The notes below the pieces were generated by a model. That model was not told the origin of the DNA. It saw only the letters and a program-made list of their open reading frames with translations, and did not search any database. From Oopsacas minuta (lineage: Eukaryota > Porifera > Hexactinellida > Lyssacinosida > Leucopsacidae), in the NCBI GenBank assembly GCA_024704765.1, contig JAKMXF010000323.1, positions 186,001 through 250,000 of the forward strand: 64,000 bases of DNA, read 5' to 3'. Positions 44,508-56,964 of the stretch are shown here, piece after piece. Numbering within the stretch: the first letter of the stretch is position 1; every line of letters starts with the position of its first letter. The translations under genes were made by a program, and so were the position numbers.

Positions 44508-46053
44508 CAGTGGTTCCCAACCTACGGCCCGCCTGCCTTTAATATGAACTGTTTCGAAATATTTGCATCTGTCGTATATCCTGACAAACATTCGATGGTA
44601 GAGAAAGTCAGCCTTTCATCTCAGACCGTTGCTAGAAAAGTGGACGACCTAGTAACCAATATTCAAAATACTTTGATCAAGAGACTCTGTGTCTGTCAAT
44701 TTTATAGTCTAGCCATCGATGAGTGCACAGATGTGTGTGATACAGCTCAACTCGCAATATTATCAGAGGAGCACCAAGGCCTTTGAAGTTGTTGAAGAAC
44801 TGCTCGACCCATGTCCGATGAAAGGCACAATAACAGGACAAGACATTTTGAACGAAGTAAAACATGTAATTATGAAATTCAATCTAAGTCTAGGCAAACA
44901 TTGTGGCATAAGAACTGATGGAACTCCTGTGATGATAGGAAAGCATAAAGAATTCACTAGTCTAATGCTTAAATATGTATCTCATGAAGTGATTACACAT
45001 CACTGCATCATTCGCCAACAACAATTGTGTGCAAAAACCCTGCAGATGAAACATGTGATGGAAAAAGTTGTTTCTACCTTCAATATCATTAGATCTAATG
45101 GACTCAATCCCAGAGAATTTCAGGCCTTTCTTACAGAAGAGGGATCTGACCACGATGATGTCATTTATTGTTTGCTGGCTCAGCAGAGCGGCCACTCTTG
45201 CCAGATTCGATTCCCTACTTGAAGAATTTCAATTCTTTATGAAGAGCAAAGAAAAGGATGTAAGCTTTGTGGAAGATGATCAATGGTTGAATGACTTTGC
45301 ATTCTAGTTGATATTACCAAGTATCTTGCGGAACTTAATGTGAAGCTACAAGGAAAGGAGCAACAAACTGTATGAACATGTACAAGCTATTGATTAACAA
45401 GAAAGTTGTACATTTCCAATTCTATCTACTAGGGATGGAACGATAGTGAAGTATGAAAGTATCCTGCTCTGATTGGAATTCTAAGAAATGAATCTGAATA
45501 AAAGTTAGCGGATTTCAGGGAATACTGTGATGAACTCAAACTGTTTTCAGATTCTTTTAGAATTGGCGTCAATGATGCTCATGCCATTTTCCAATTGGAA
45601 CTAATTGACATTCAAAGTGACAGTGATTTCAAGAGGGCTTTCGCTGAACATGATCTCCAAACATTTTATCGTAATATGTTACCTCAGCGTCCTACCCAAA
45701 TATCTCTCAATTTGTACTTCCTATCATTGCACTGTTAGGCAGTACATATTGCTGTGAACAGTTTTTTCAAGAATGAAAATGTTAAAACAAATAATAGATC
45801 TAAATTGACTGACGAACATCTTACCGGAATACTTCCTATCGCTACACCAACTGTACTGGCAGACAGTGATCACTTGAGCAAGCAAAAACAATGCCAAACA
45901 TCTCATTAAATTTCAAGACTAAAGTAATATATACTATAATTATACTTTTATTTAATTAATTGCTAAAAATATCAGTTTACATTTAGCCATCAGAACTTTT
46001 GGTGAATTATAGTTGGAATGTGGCCCCTTGTTCGAAAAGGTTGGAAATTCCTG
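44508..46053 (+). mobile_element. hAT (Charlie-like) transposon, decayed
   Basis: The left end is CAGTGGTTCCCAACCT; the right end, reverse-complemented, is CAGGAATTTCCAACCT. I find no convincing 8-bp duplication. It holds plus-strand transposase pieces and lies within a Tigger-type MITE. Confidence 0.78.
44544..45908 (+). pseudogene. hAT transposase of the GTF2IRD2/ZMYM-related type, broken
   Basis: Pieces in order: VSLSSQTVARKVDDLVTNIQ, FYSLAIDECTDVCDTAQLAI (the first catalytic Asp region), GIRTDGTPVMIGKHKEF (near 44900), HHCIIRQQQLCAK, a middle segment in changed frames, and the C-terminal dimerisation block LTDEHLTGILPIATP ending KQKQCQ (about 45810-45905). I recognise this as the Charlie8-like hAT family that also gave rise to GTF2IRD2 sequences. 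Several frameshifts and stops make it non-functional. Confidence 0.78.
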
Positions 46054-46145
46054 TTCTATAGTATTGTTTCAATGCATTTCGTTAATCTGAACGTATTATT
46101 TTGCAATCGGAACAGTGGTGTTCGGATTAGCGAGGGTATACTGTA

Positions 46146-48474
46146 TTGGGAATACATATCCTTCTGTTGACGATATAGGAAAGGAAACAATTACATTAAT
46201 GTAATAGAGTATGATGATTGCGATTTTCACACTTTCGGATTAATCATATGTAAAATTTTGTTGTTTTTATGAATATATAGTAAACAGTATTGATTTATTA
46301 TTCAATTTTGGAATTTACACCTTGCGAAATTCGAGGCATGAAGTAACGAGCCCGATGCAAACACAAAGTATTCGCAAGCCCCGCAGCGGGAACATACCAA
46401 ACGGTTCGTTATTGAATATGAGTGAACTTTTCTTTAATTACTTTATGGGTTTGAATATACTGGGGTCACGCTTATTAGTTTCTAGATATTCTTCTAATCC
46501 CATATAAGGAATTTCAAAAATTGATTTGAAATCTCAACTACACAATTTTATTGGTTGTTCCCATGAACTATCTGTATTCTATGTAATATACATACATATA
46601 ATTGGATAATGCTATCTTACTAAGTTCTGCAATTTCTAGATTCCAAACCCTTTCGTTTAGTTCTCAGATTCTTTCTACAGTCAAACCTGCTTAATGATCA
46701 TCTCATTTATATAACCAATACTTTTAGTATTTATCAGTCACTTTAAATAGAGTTCACCTATAGAACTCACATTTGACGAGTCCCTTGTGTGGCATCATTT
46801 TCCAATTCCACTGTATTATATATATATATCACTAGCCGCAACGCCGCCCCTGAGCGGTTTTTTCTGCTATTCCTGCGGAATGCTTTTTGGGCCTTCAGCC
46901 CTCATGATTGTCTCTGGAAGTTTGCGAACGCTACGCGTATTATGCGAAGAAGGATCTGATTGACCAACGTTGACCAATCAGATTCCTCCGAAAATGTATT
47001 GATTTATAATGGCGAGGTGTGAAAACTTCACATATCTTGTCAAAATAGTTCGATTCGAAAAATTAGTCATATTTGGAAAGGTTGAGTACTACTTAGTCAA
47101 CACACAAAAATTTCTAATCCCTGTTTATTCTGACCCATAGAATAGATTGATTAATACCTGGGTTGGCATTGAATGAATTTTTCCTGTTCCATACCCACAA
47201 GATCCCCATATGATTTCCAATAGGATTTCACACAGGATTTCTATTAGAAAACTACTATTCCTAGGACAATTGACAGTTTGATTTTGCAGCTTTTAAACCA
47301 AATTATTGTAGTTACAGCCTAATCCGAACCGCTAACAACCAAATAGAACTCTCAATTTAGGTAGTTAATATGGATACAAGCCTTAATAAGCAGTATACAA
47401 TTTGTAAAGTTATAGCACCCAAAATATATATATATCAGTCACCCAATGTTTGTCTGATTGACAAATATTATCTTTAATACAAGTACAATTGTTGGTCTGG
47501 TTGACTCGTGAGCTGCATATCTAAGAATGCTTGATTTAGCCCGGGACGATACAGCTTATCACTACCAGGCATGGGAATTGGAGGGACTGAATACCTGAAC
47601 AACAACCTGATCGTTTCGTCCTGCCAAGAGATAGACAAATAGAAATTATATTAGCGATAGCTGTTAACAGCTACAACTTACCATTGGCTGTTAACAGTTT
47701 AGCAATTTCCATCCCTGCAGTCATTTAGTTCAGGTTGAAACTGTTTTTATGTTGAAATACGTTAACAGTGAAAGACTCGAATATGTTTGGGAATATTTCC
47801 CTGCACAACGTAGGAGTCAGGAACGTGAAAACATTCCATTCGAAATTTTGTCCTAACCCACAAGTCTAGTGACCCTCGTTCGAACCCACAAGGCTAGCTG
47901 AGTCTAGTTTTACACTTATCGATCCTCCAAATGATATTGAAACACGGTTTACTTCATCATAATTTACCTGTTCTATAATGCTGGATTTATTATCAAACCA
48001 TTTCTATAGTCATAAATGGAAATTTAACAGATTCAATAATAGAAGGCGTTTGCACTATGATGTCAAAATTGTTAATGAATAGTCAATAATTATATCATTT
48101 GACAATTCAATGATCTATTAAAGTTTTCAAACTGAGTGCTTATGATTTACGAAAACTACATCAGTGTTTAACAACGTGTAAAGTTTTATCAGTATTTATA
48201 TATTAACATAATTTCGCAATACTAACTATCCACTAGAACTTCATGAAATAATGCTTAGCTATAAACTACGATATATTTGTTATATTAGAGGCGTAGGCAT
48301 TCGTTCAAAAGTTAGTTCCTCGTTAGCAATCAATACATTACAGTTATTCAACTTGACTTTATAGTTTCTGTTAAATACTTTTGATGTGTCCAAGCATCCT
48401 CATGAGTACTGTTTGTTATTGTACATTATACTTTGCACTAATTATTATTATTATTATTTGTTAGTTCGAATATA
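46146..48474. other. No supported gene
   Basis: Holds one reversed ~120-bp repeat unit (46220-46330), a GC-rich module near 46360-46400, and a near-perfect 37-bp palindrome at 46951-46987 (AGGATCTGATTGACCAACGT and its inverted half). Otherwise AT-rich without domains. Confidence 0.5.
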
Positions 48475-48640
48475 CAGTAGACTGCTTAATAAGGTCACAC
48501 CGGAACCATTCTATTTTATTCCGATTAAGCTGAATAAAGGTGTTGGCCTGGTTAACTACAGTAAATTAACATTATTTGTATGGTTCTATTTCTGGCTCTT
48601 TGGCCCACTAAACCAATATTCTATTAAGCGGAGTCTACAG
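48475..48640. mobile_element. Candidate Tigger/pogo-type MITE
   Basis: CAGTAGACTGCTTAATAAGG at the left and GCGGAGTCTACAG at the right bracket about 166 bp, with TA before it. The right end deviates (CTACAG instead of CTACTG). Confidence 0.55.
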
Positions 48641-49221
48641 TTGTTTCAATTAATACTGAATACTAAGAGATGAATTATCTGTAAAGTGAAAATATAAAAT
48701 GTCCAGCCGATAGACTGGTAATGCAGCTCAGGGTTATTTGTTTTTGTTCTTTTCAGGGGGGGCCGTGTAGATACCGGAATGCAGCGGACCCCGACTGATT
48801 TTATCAAAATCGGATCTATACCCTATTACCCCTGCCAACATTTTGAAAACTAGTATCTTGCATGCTTTTGAATTTTAAATAGAAAGGTGTGAAAATATGA
48901 TTGATCACCGAAAAGGTGTGAAATATTACTTTAGATAGAATTCATACTTGAGGTGCAAAATCTCCGACCCGAAATGTGTATGTATATCAATTTTCATGTT
49001 AATCGGACAGCTAGATTCCGCACAGCCACGCGGACGGAGGTATGTATGTCGTACATCGTCCATGCCATTAGAGCACCTCCCTATAGGAGCTGCACTAAAA
49101 ATTATCGCACCACTACACAGATTGTTTTCACCCTATAAATACTTGTACATGCACTACTTAAAGGTCATATTTGACCCCAAATACTAGTACATATACTACA
49201 CAGGGTCATATTTAATTATTG
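48641..49221. other. No gene; holds a copy of the GGTGTGAAAATATGAT repeat
   Basis: 48880-48975 matches the 16040-16120 repeat segment in reverse orientation. The rest is noncoding. Confidence 0.5.
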
Positions 49222-49988
49222 CAGTGGCGGATCCAGGGGGATAGGGGGTATCCCCTCACCAGGATAAATGGATAATTTTATATGATATGGAATCCTAGTG
49301 GCTTTGGAAATTCATGTCAATACACATTGGCTCAAATTGTGTACAATAAATTTCTGCTCGCCTCATTCGCATCTAACCCTAAATATCATGTAATATTACC
49401 CTAATCTCAGGTATATACTATACACATTGGATTAATCTACAGAAGGAAGTTGCGTGAACTCTAACCGTGGGTCTGTACAAGTATTATGAACAAGACAACA
49501 CATTCTTTGCTTATTAAACTTTTGTCCAAGTTATGTATCTAATTCATTTGAATATTACCTTGTGCTAATGTATAAAACATATTCTTATACATAATGAATG
49601 CAACTGTAGAGTCAATCGAAATCTTTCCACCTAATGTGTATTACGTAGTTAAAAGAAATAATTTCGAGATTCGAAGTTACCTAACAGTAAAAGCCAACTA
49701 ATGTTGTGTAGAATAGGGCTTGTTGTCCAGGGGATTCGCTCCTAGACCCACTAGGGGGATTACAGCGTCCCCAGACCAACAGCTGGATTATTATCCAAAT
49801 CGGGCTTATACTATTATCAGCAATGGTGAGTTTTGTTATATCATTGAGGGTTTTCGACTGATAAATAGCATAGTTTTTGCTTTTTTTGTTGGAGACAGGA
49901 TGGTCTACATATCTGTAATACATTTACTTGGGAATAAAAGTCAATACTCGTGTCTTGAAAACCCCAAGAAATTCCAATTTGCAATTAC

Positions 49989-50124
49989 GTAAGGAGAGGT
50001 TTAGTTTATTCAAATTTGATTCTAACCAGCACCTAGGTTGCCATTGCTACGATACAAATACCCAGCAATTGATTCACATGAATCACGTGATTAAATCGGT
50101 TGCTGTTTAGAAACCCCTCCTTAC
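49989..50124. mobile_element. Candidate 136-bp inverted-repeat element
   Basis: GTAAGGAGAGGTTTA on the left and, reverse-complemented, GTAAGGAGGGGTTTC on the right. No target duplication identified. Confidence 0.4.
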
Positions 50125-50639
50125 TGTGATTTGATTTAATCGAAATACGTAAAGTTCTTGAGGTTCATATAATTGAGTTCGTATTCTCTTATTCCTCTAT
50201 TCAGTTCCACAATATATTCCCATTAATTATATGGAATATTAGGAGTTAGCGCTAAAGTCCTCCTATTGTCTAAAAACACGACTCAAATCCTGCAGGTGTG
50301 CACTGATAACATCCATTTATCCTATTAACATCCTACTACATCTAATTAGAACCTAGCTTACACATATTATAAGTAGTAATTAAAATATTAATGTCGGCTA
50401 ATCTGATTCAGACATCCTCGTTCTATGCGATTGATTCCTTGAAGACACTGCAAAACAAAAACGCACAAATATAAAACAGTAATTCTCATAGAACATTAGA
50501 AACCCTGATTAGCTGAGCGTTCAGAATTATTCCGATCTAATAAGTATATATAAGTACTATGGAGAAATGTAGGAATAATAACTAAACTGTCCAAGTGTAC
50601 ATAGATTACTATTATTGTAAAAGATACTTATTTCGTAGT

Positions 50640-50916
50640 ATTGTTGTATGACAGAACAATACCTTGTATTAGTATAACCATGGATATTTCTGCTATGACA
50701 GAACAACTACCTATGACATTTCTACTACTTCCTTGATATGACTTGCCACTTTTTTAGTCACTATTACACGGTTACAAAGCAATTTATCTTGTAATTTATT
50801 GCTCATTTCCTTCTAAGTACCATCATGTTTTAGAAGTTTATTAGTTATTCATTAATAAACTTTAAAGTAATTACCAATATACACGAAACGAACTTGTAAC
50901 ATTGTATTACTATTAC

Positions 50917-50947
<31 letters not shown>

Positions 50948-51620
50948 GTTCTAATGATAACATTCGGTGATGTTTCATTTTATTGAATAATATGGGGCCT
51001 GCAATGGTTATATTTATGTTGCTTTAAGTTAATTTATCTTATTAGTTATTCATTTTGAGGCAGAATATTAGATCTCAAAATCTCAGGGGGGCCATGGTCC
51101 CCAACCCTCCCTTGTATCCTCCCCTGGTAGAATGTACAGGGTAGATTTTGAATCTCGTTAATTTGAAATTGTTTCGTACTTGATATAGTCTATACTACTG
51201 TGAAAAGGAATTGTATTTTATGTTTTACTGTGTTTCTCTAGCTACTGACAAAGCTTTTATGCTACTGAAACCACTACAGTATACTGACACACCGCTACAT
51301 AAAATATAACCATTGCAGGCCCTATATTATTCAATAAAATGAAATATCACCGATTGTTATCATTATTACAATAATAATAATAATAATAATACAATGTTAC
51401 AAGTTCGTTTCGTGTATACTGGTAATTACATTAAAGTTTATTAATGAATAACTAATAAACTTCTAAAACATGATGGGTACTTAGATTGGAAGGAAATGAG
51501 CAATAAATTACAAGATAAATTGCTTTGTAACCGTGTAATAGTGACTTAAAAGTGGCAAGTCATATCAAGGAAGTAGTAGAAATGTCATAGGTAGTTGTTC
51601 TGTCATACAACAGTACTAAG
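50640..51620. repeat. Large palindrome, arms over 300 bp
   Basis: The left arm (about 50640-51018) and right arm (about 51301-51620) are inverted copies, starting with ACAGAACAACTACCTATGAC and ending at GGGCCTGCAATGGTTATAT. A TTA/AAT trinucleotide run in each arm differs in length. The left arm has an extra ~45-bp partial duplication near 50660-50700. The spacer is about 280 bp. Confidence 0.9.
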
Positions 51621-52321
51621 TACTTATAATATTATTCTAAAAATACACATTATCACTTATAGTATTGTGTAATCTTTCTTCCATTACAGATATGTAGAGC
51701 ATCATATCTCCAAACCAAAATTTTTAAAAAAATATGCCACCCTACAATTCCTGGATCCGCCACTGATCTACTCTAATTAATTCTGTACTCTGATATACGT
51801 TTGAAGGAAATACGTATTCACTAATACAAATATTTTACACTCTGGATTTTACTGACGTTAGGAATATAATGCTCGATAGATGTGTAGGATATTAATTACA
51901 GTATAAATACATTATATGATAATTTATCAACGTGGAACATGCTTAATCATAGTTTCATAATAATACAATCTTCTTTGACAACTTGTAAATATTACAATTA
52001 TTTAACATCATTTCATAATTCAAATGAGTAACAACTTCCACTAGAATTTCATGAAATTATAATGCTGCCAGATTTAGGGGTTTTTTCCTTAATTCACGAA
52101 CCGAACAGGCATGTTTTCTTGAAGAAATTCTACTAAATACATTCAGAATAAATAGTAGACAATAGATATGAGTTGAATAACAAGGATGTTCCCTAATTGA
52201 GTCTAAAATCTAAGTCAGTGGTTCTCAACCTTTTCTGGCCTTCCCCCCCCCCCCACGAAGTTTAATCTCCCTTTTGGTCCGCCACCCTCTCCCCAAATAA
52301 TTTGAAATTAGTTTTTTTAAT

Positions 52322-54462
52322 TCAAATTAACAGTAATTCATGCGAACCTTGTAATTGCTTATTAGATGCTAATATTTCAATACTTGGACTATAACTTGAT
52401 GCTGATATCCTTAAATCTTCTCTGAAGTCAAGTCGCCTGCGGTGTCTTGACCTAAGAAAATTTGCTGAAGAAAACGTTTTCTCACAAAAATTTGTTGTTG
52501 GAAATGGAAGCAAAAGCAATCTTTCAGCTGTTTTGAAAAGATTTGGTGCTACAGTGGACCCTCGCTAATCCGAACAGTAGAAAATAAAAAAATTTTGGTT
52601 TAAAAATAATAATTTTCAATCGGAATTTGAAATTTTAATATGTACATAGTACATAATAGTAGTAGTAGTAATGTTTCGTTCGGATTAGTGCGGTTTCTAT
52701 TATGTCTTACAGTACCATAATCTGATTTGTAATACATATTACTTATATTCATTCTTATAATTTTGAGTTGCATAATGTTTATAATTCCCCATATAAGTGT
52801 ATTACTTCACTAATCCGAACAAATTCGCTAATCGGAACAGATATTCCATTAATCGGAACACCTCTGTTCGGATTAGCGAGGGTCTACTGTACCACCTTCA
52901 CTAAAACCAGAATTTAGTTTTGTTAGCACAAGAATATTTAGCTTTTGCCTCCTCATTTGCCTGTAATATAACAACTCGTCTACTAGGATGTCGTCTAAGT
53001 CCATCATATCTTCCAGTGACATATCCATCCGGGTTAGCAGGTATTTAGGGATTGATGGAACGTCTGAAAAGTGATTGGAAAAATCAGTAACTAGATTCAT
53101 CAAATGTTCTTCGACAAGGGGAGTAAATTTAACTTCAAGATATGGTGAAAGAGAAAGAATTACTTCTACACGTGGAAACATGCTCCATTGGTTGCTCAGT
53201 ATACGTAAACGAAAGAATTTCAACTTATTTTGAAATGTAGTCACATTTTTTATAGCCGCTTGAAGAAAAATCCCATCTCCCTGCAACCTAAGATTACTCA
53301 GGTTATAGTAAGAGAGGATTTCAGTAAGATAAGCTAATTTCAGTTTGAAATAGATCGATGAAAGCTCTTCTGTCTTGAAGAAATGTTTCTGATCTAGAAA
53401 TTCACATAACTGATCATAAATAGAATATACTCGTTCAAAAGCTTTTCCTCTACTAACCCAGCGAACTTCTGTGTGGAATAGAAGGACGTCGTGTTCTGCT
53501 TCCGAATCTTCACATAGTTTTCTTAATATACGTTCGTTCAAAGGAGTTGATTTGACAAAGTTCACAACTTTGATGACAAGGTTAAGTGTTTCATGAAGTT
53601 CAGGCTGGAGATTTTTAGCAGCTAACGCCTGGTTATGAAGCATACAATGGATAAAACTGCACTGCGGTACTTCCCTTTCAAACATCCCCGAATCCATTAT
53701 CTCTACCCGTCATATTTCGAGCTCCATCTGTACTAACACTAACAACTTGGCTTAAACTAATCTGATGTGAGTCAAAATAGGATCTAACCATCTTGAAGAT
53801 ATCTTGTCCAGTGCAACGACATTCAAAATAATCAACGAAAAGCAATTCTTCCTTTATGCAATCGTTATCGATGAAACGCATACAGACAATAAGAGTAGAT
53901 TCTGCTCCAAATGTTGACTCATCTAATTGAATGCTGATAGGAGTGCCCTTTATAAGCCGAACCAATTTATCTTCTAAATTCTGTGAAATTTCATTAATCC
54001 TCCTTTTTACTGTATCATTAGATAACGGGATTTTGTCTAGTTTCTCAGCTGCCGCACTTCCCAGAACATGCTTGGCACAAGCCAACTGTGAAGGTTTGAT
54101 TAGAGTTTCTGCATCTGTGTGAGTTTTTTAAGCTTTGCGATTAGAAAAGATACTTCATAGGATGCCAAAGTACAACATTTCAAATCAGTAGACTGAGTGA
54201 AGAGAGAAAATTTCTTTTTCTGCGAAAAGGATTCTATTGGCTGCCCCACCTCTGTGGGATGTTTTGAAAATTGATGCGCTTTTAAATGATGAGGCCTCAT
54301 AGAATCATTCGCCAAGCATACATGGCAGGTCAAGCAATGAGGTTTTAATTCGTCTGGACTAGATATGAATCCAAACTGCAGATAAGAGGGATCATAATGT
54401 CTATTCTGCGTTTTGCATTTGGTTCGGATATAATCTTCTGATTGTATAATAAAGTCTTGCAA
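52322..54462 (-). pseudogene. hAT transposase (ZBED5/SCAND3-like), broken
   Basis: In protein order from 54462 downward: YDPSYLQFGFISS and a BED-like finger (CHVCLANDSMRPHHLKAH), CAKHVLGSAAAEKLDKIPLS, ISIQLDESTFGAESTLIVCM (catalytic Asp), VVSVSTDGARNMTGRDNGF, then in another frame CSFIHCMLHNQALAAKNLQP, HTEVRWVSRGKAFERVY, and the C-terminal LLLPFPTTNFCEKTFSSANF with DFREDLRIS. Breaks lie near 54090, 53690 and at the MITE (52552-52889). By hand reading the two sides of the MITE are not in one frame even after its removal. Not functional. Confidence 0.85.
52552..52889. mobile_element. Tigger/pogo-type MITE, 338 bp, nested in the hAT
   Basis: The ends are CAGTGGACCCTCGCTAATCC and, reverse-complemented, CAGTAGACCCTCGCTAATCC, with TA on each side (52550-52551 and 52890-52891). 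It belongs to the same end family as 44424-46143. Confidence 0.93.
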
Positions 54463-55176
54463 TGATAGGATTGAAAATGAATTAATGTAGATACAGTTCT
54501 ATGTTATATTTATGTAGATTGTAAAATGAAAATTGTATCGATCAATAGGATGCCATATTATTCACATTATTGGAATCACACATCGATAAAGTATTCACAA
54601 TTGAATACATAGTATTTATTGTCATACAAAAGCAATTGATATTTGTCAGATGCATGCCATCTTCTCAAACCCTTACATTGTAAGGCTTATAAATTATTAA
54701 CAATAATTATATCTGAGTACTAACTTTATCGACGTATAATGCAAATGGGTTTTTAAAAGAGCGAGGAATTGAATACAAAGAGATAAAAAATGAGTATCGA
54801 TAGCGAGGAGCCTCCTCTGACTAGATTATTTACGCACACCCCAGGTATAGATTGTTCTCTCCGAATATGTATCCCCCTCTTCGGTATTGCCATCCCCCCA
54901 ATGGGGGAATATCCCCCTGGTTGAGAAGCACTGATCTTTATGAAGACCAACATTTCACAAAGTCTAGAATCGATTTGACAAACCTGCTTCATGGAAGATT
55001 TTGTTCGTTCTATTGTGTATGTATTTATCGGCTACATTGTCGGGATTTTTGAAAATTCACTGGATTTGCGTTAAAATTCCTGAGCAAACTCAGGCTATTA
55101 TTTGGGAAAAGGGCACAGAAATTTCTAGGATTTTAGATTTCAAATTATTCACTATATTTTTTAGAATCTCAGAATA

Positions 55177-56503
55177 CGAGAGTAGTCCAAAAAGTTTTTA
55201 GAATCTATATGAAAGAATAGTAGGAAATGGATTGTTTTTTATAGTTTCTCGAAGTATATACCAGATGACTGTATGCATAAATCCATCCTTCTAAACCAAC
55301 TTTCAAAACAATTTTCCCAGTCTTCTTTGGTTAGGTCTTGGAGGGCCTCATTATAAGCCAGTCTTGCCTCTTCTGCACTATTGAAATGAACCCCTTAGAT
55401 CTTCTTGTTTAGTTTAGGGAAAAGAAAGAAGTCGCATGGCGCCATATCTGGGGAATAGGCTGGATGGGGTATCAATTTTATACCATTTTCTGCAAAAAAT
55501 CCATTGTTAAAGCAGCCTCGTGTGCACTTGCATTGTCATGGTGCCATTGAAGTGAGGTGAGGTAGGCTTTAGGATGTAAAATGCTCCACTTTTCTATCAC
55601 CTGAGGCATGCAAATGTTGACATACCAACTCGCAGTTACAGTCTTTTGCTCTAGAAGGGGAATAGTAGCAACATGTCCCTTTTTAGAGATGAAACTGGCG
55701 ACCATTTGCTTGTTGCCACTTCGTGCACGTCTCAATTTTTGAGGGGGATTATCATCTGGAAAAAGCCAAACTGAGGATTGTTGCTTCGTCTCTGGGTCAT
55801 ATTGGTAAATCCAAGTCTCATCTCCCGTAATTAATGTCTTAAATAACTTTGAACGACCATGATCGAATTTTCTGATCATAAATTTGCACCAATCCATTCG
55901 AGTTGTCATTTGTTCTTCAGAAAGTTTATGTGGAATCCAACGTGCAGCCACTTTCCTCACCAAGAGATGTTCATGAAGTATGGCATGGAGGCTTCCTCTG
56001 CTGATGTCTAAATGACTAATTATTCGTCTATTATGATTCGACGCTCATTTTTGATTATTTTCTTAATTTTCTGGATATTTTCTGGGTTAACCGCATCTGC
56101 AGGACATCCTGATTGCATCTCATCACTTAGAGTCTTTCGTCCACGGTTAAATTCATCGTACCAGTTGTACACTGTAGCCAAAGATGGTGATTTTTCTCCA
56201 AATGTGTCCTGAAGTTGAATATGTGATTCTTTAGGACTGAGTTATCTCATAAAGTCATAAAAAATAATTGCGTGAAGGTGCCTCCTTTCCAAATGTAAAT
56301 CCATAAGAAATACTTATGGAAGAATTTAAAATTAGAGCCAAGTGCTGACTATATAAGTAGCTGTCAAAAAAGTAATAAAAGATAAAAAGCTTAGATATTT
56401 TACCTAGTGTAGTTATAAATAGTGTACTATAGATATAAGATGTATTGGTGTGCAAGAAATGAAGTTACACCATTCATTCTAAAAAATTTTTGGACGACCC
56501 TCG
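55177..56503 (-). mobile_element. mariner transposon, 1327 bp
   Basis: The ends are CGAGAGTAGTCCAAAAAGTT and, reverse-complemented, CGAGGGTCGTCCAAAAATTT, flanked by TA (55175-55176 and 56504-56505). Confidence 0.9.
55240..56240 (-). pseudogene. mariner transposase, broken
   Basis: The N-terminal part (near 56190-56060) holds TVYNWYDEFNRGRKTLSDE. The catalytic part reads TGDETWIYQYDPETKQQSS (near 55820), LQWHHDNASAHEAALTMDFL, then after a frame change near 55480 HPAYSPDMAPCDFFLFPKLN. The C-terminus is CIQSSGIYFEKL with a stop at 55240-55242. These are mariner DDE motifs with the usual WVPHL-like segment (RWIPHKLSEEQ). Multiple frame changes and stops in the N-terminal third make it dead. Confidence 0.85.
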
Positions 56504-56650
56504 TAATCTATGTATCCTTGGCTACGTCTCTGAATGGGAGTTATTCGTTATCCCCATGGATATTATTGTTAATACGGAGTATATAAATCGACGCTGTCCT
56601 ATTAACGTTGCACTGTTTTTCATAAATTCATTGTCTCTATCGAATATCTA

Positions 56651-56821
56651 CAGTCAACTCCTGTTATATCAAACACTGATATATCCAAAATACCCGCTTA
56701 TATCAAAGTCTTAAATTGTATATAAATATGGTCTCAAAAGGTCAAAGCAATATATATTACATGATTTGTATCGCAGTATTTATCACGGCCCCTTGAGCTT
56801 CGATATACCAGGAGTTGACTG
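56651..56821. mobile_element. Tigger/pogo-type MITE, 171 bp
   Basis: The ends are CAGTCAACTCCTGTTATATC and, reverse-complemented, CAGTCAACTCCTGGTATATC, with TA on each side (56649-56650 and 56822-56823). One isolated related end is at 58190-58212. Confidence 0.9.
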
Positions 56822-56964
56822 TATTGAATAACTTGTATTACTTTAATATCCATAACAATCTATTTGTATTGGATATAATGCTATAGTATTATATTACATT
56901 GAAAGTATTCTTATTCTATTTATATCAATTTTAGTTTAATAAGCTTATAATTAAGATTTGTAGA

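Larger units (their letters stand above)
44424..46143. mobile_element. Tigger/pogo-type element split by a hAT
   Basis: The ends are CAGTAGACCCTCGGAATCCG and, reverse-complemented, CAGTATACCCTCGCTAATCC, with TA on each side (44422-44423 and 46144-46145). Without the hAT (44508-46053) only about 174 bp remain, so this was a MITE. Confidence 0.85.
49222..51765. mobile_element. Candidate 2.5-kb composite bounded by CAGTGGCGGATCC ends
   Basis: CAGTGGCGGATCCAGG at 49222 and its reverse complement ending at 51765 are perfect over about 15 bp. No matching 8-bp duplication is seen (AATTATTG against ATCTACTC), so these could be ends of one old hAT-like element or of two separate ones. No coding capacity; it contains the long palindrome 50640-51620. 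Confidence 0.5.
52216..54933 (-). mobile_element. hAT transposon (ZBED5/SCAND3-like), 2.7 kb
   Basis: The ends are CAGTGGTTCTCAACC (52216) and, reverse-complemented, CAGTGCTTCTCAACC (54933). The flanking octamers ATCTAAGT and ATCTTTAT share five of eight bases, so the duplication is decayed. A MITE is nested near the left end. Confidence 0.85.

Noticed and set aside
50890-51390. Trinucleotide microsatellite as a separate locus of interest
   Set aside because: The TTA and AAT runs are the mirrored arms of one palindrome, not two independent microsatellites.
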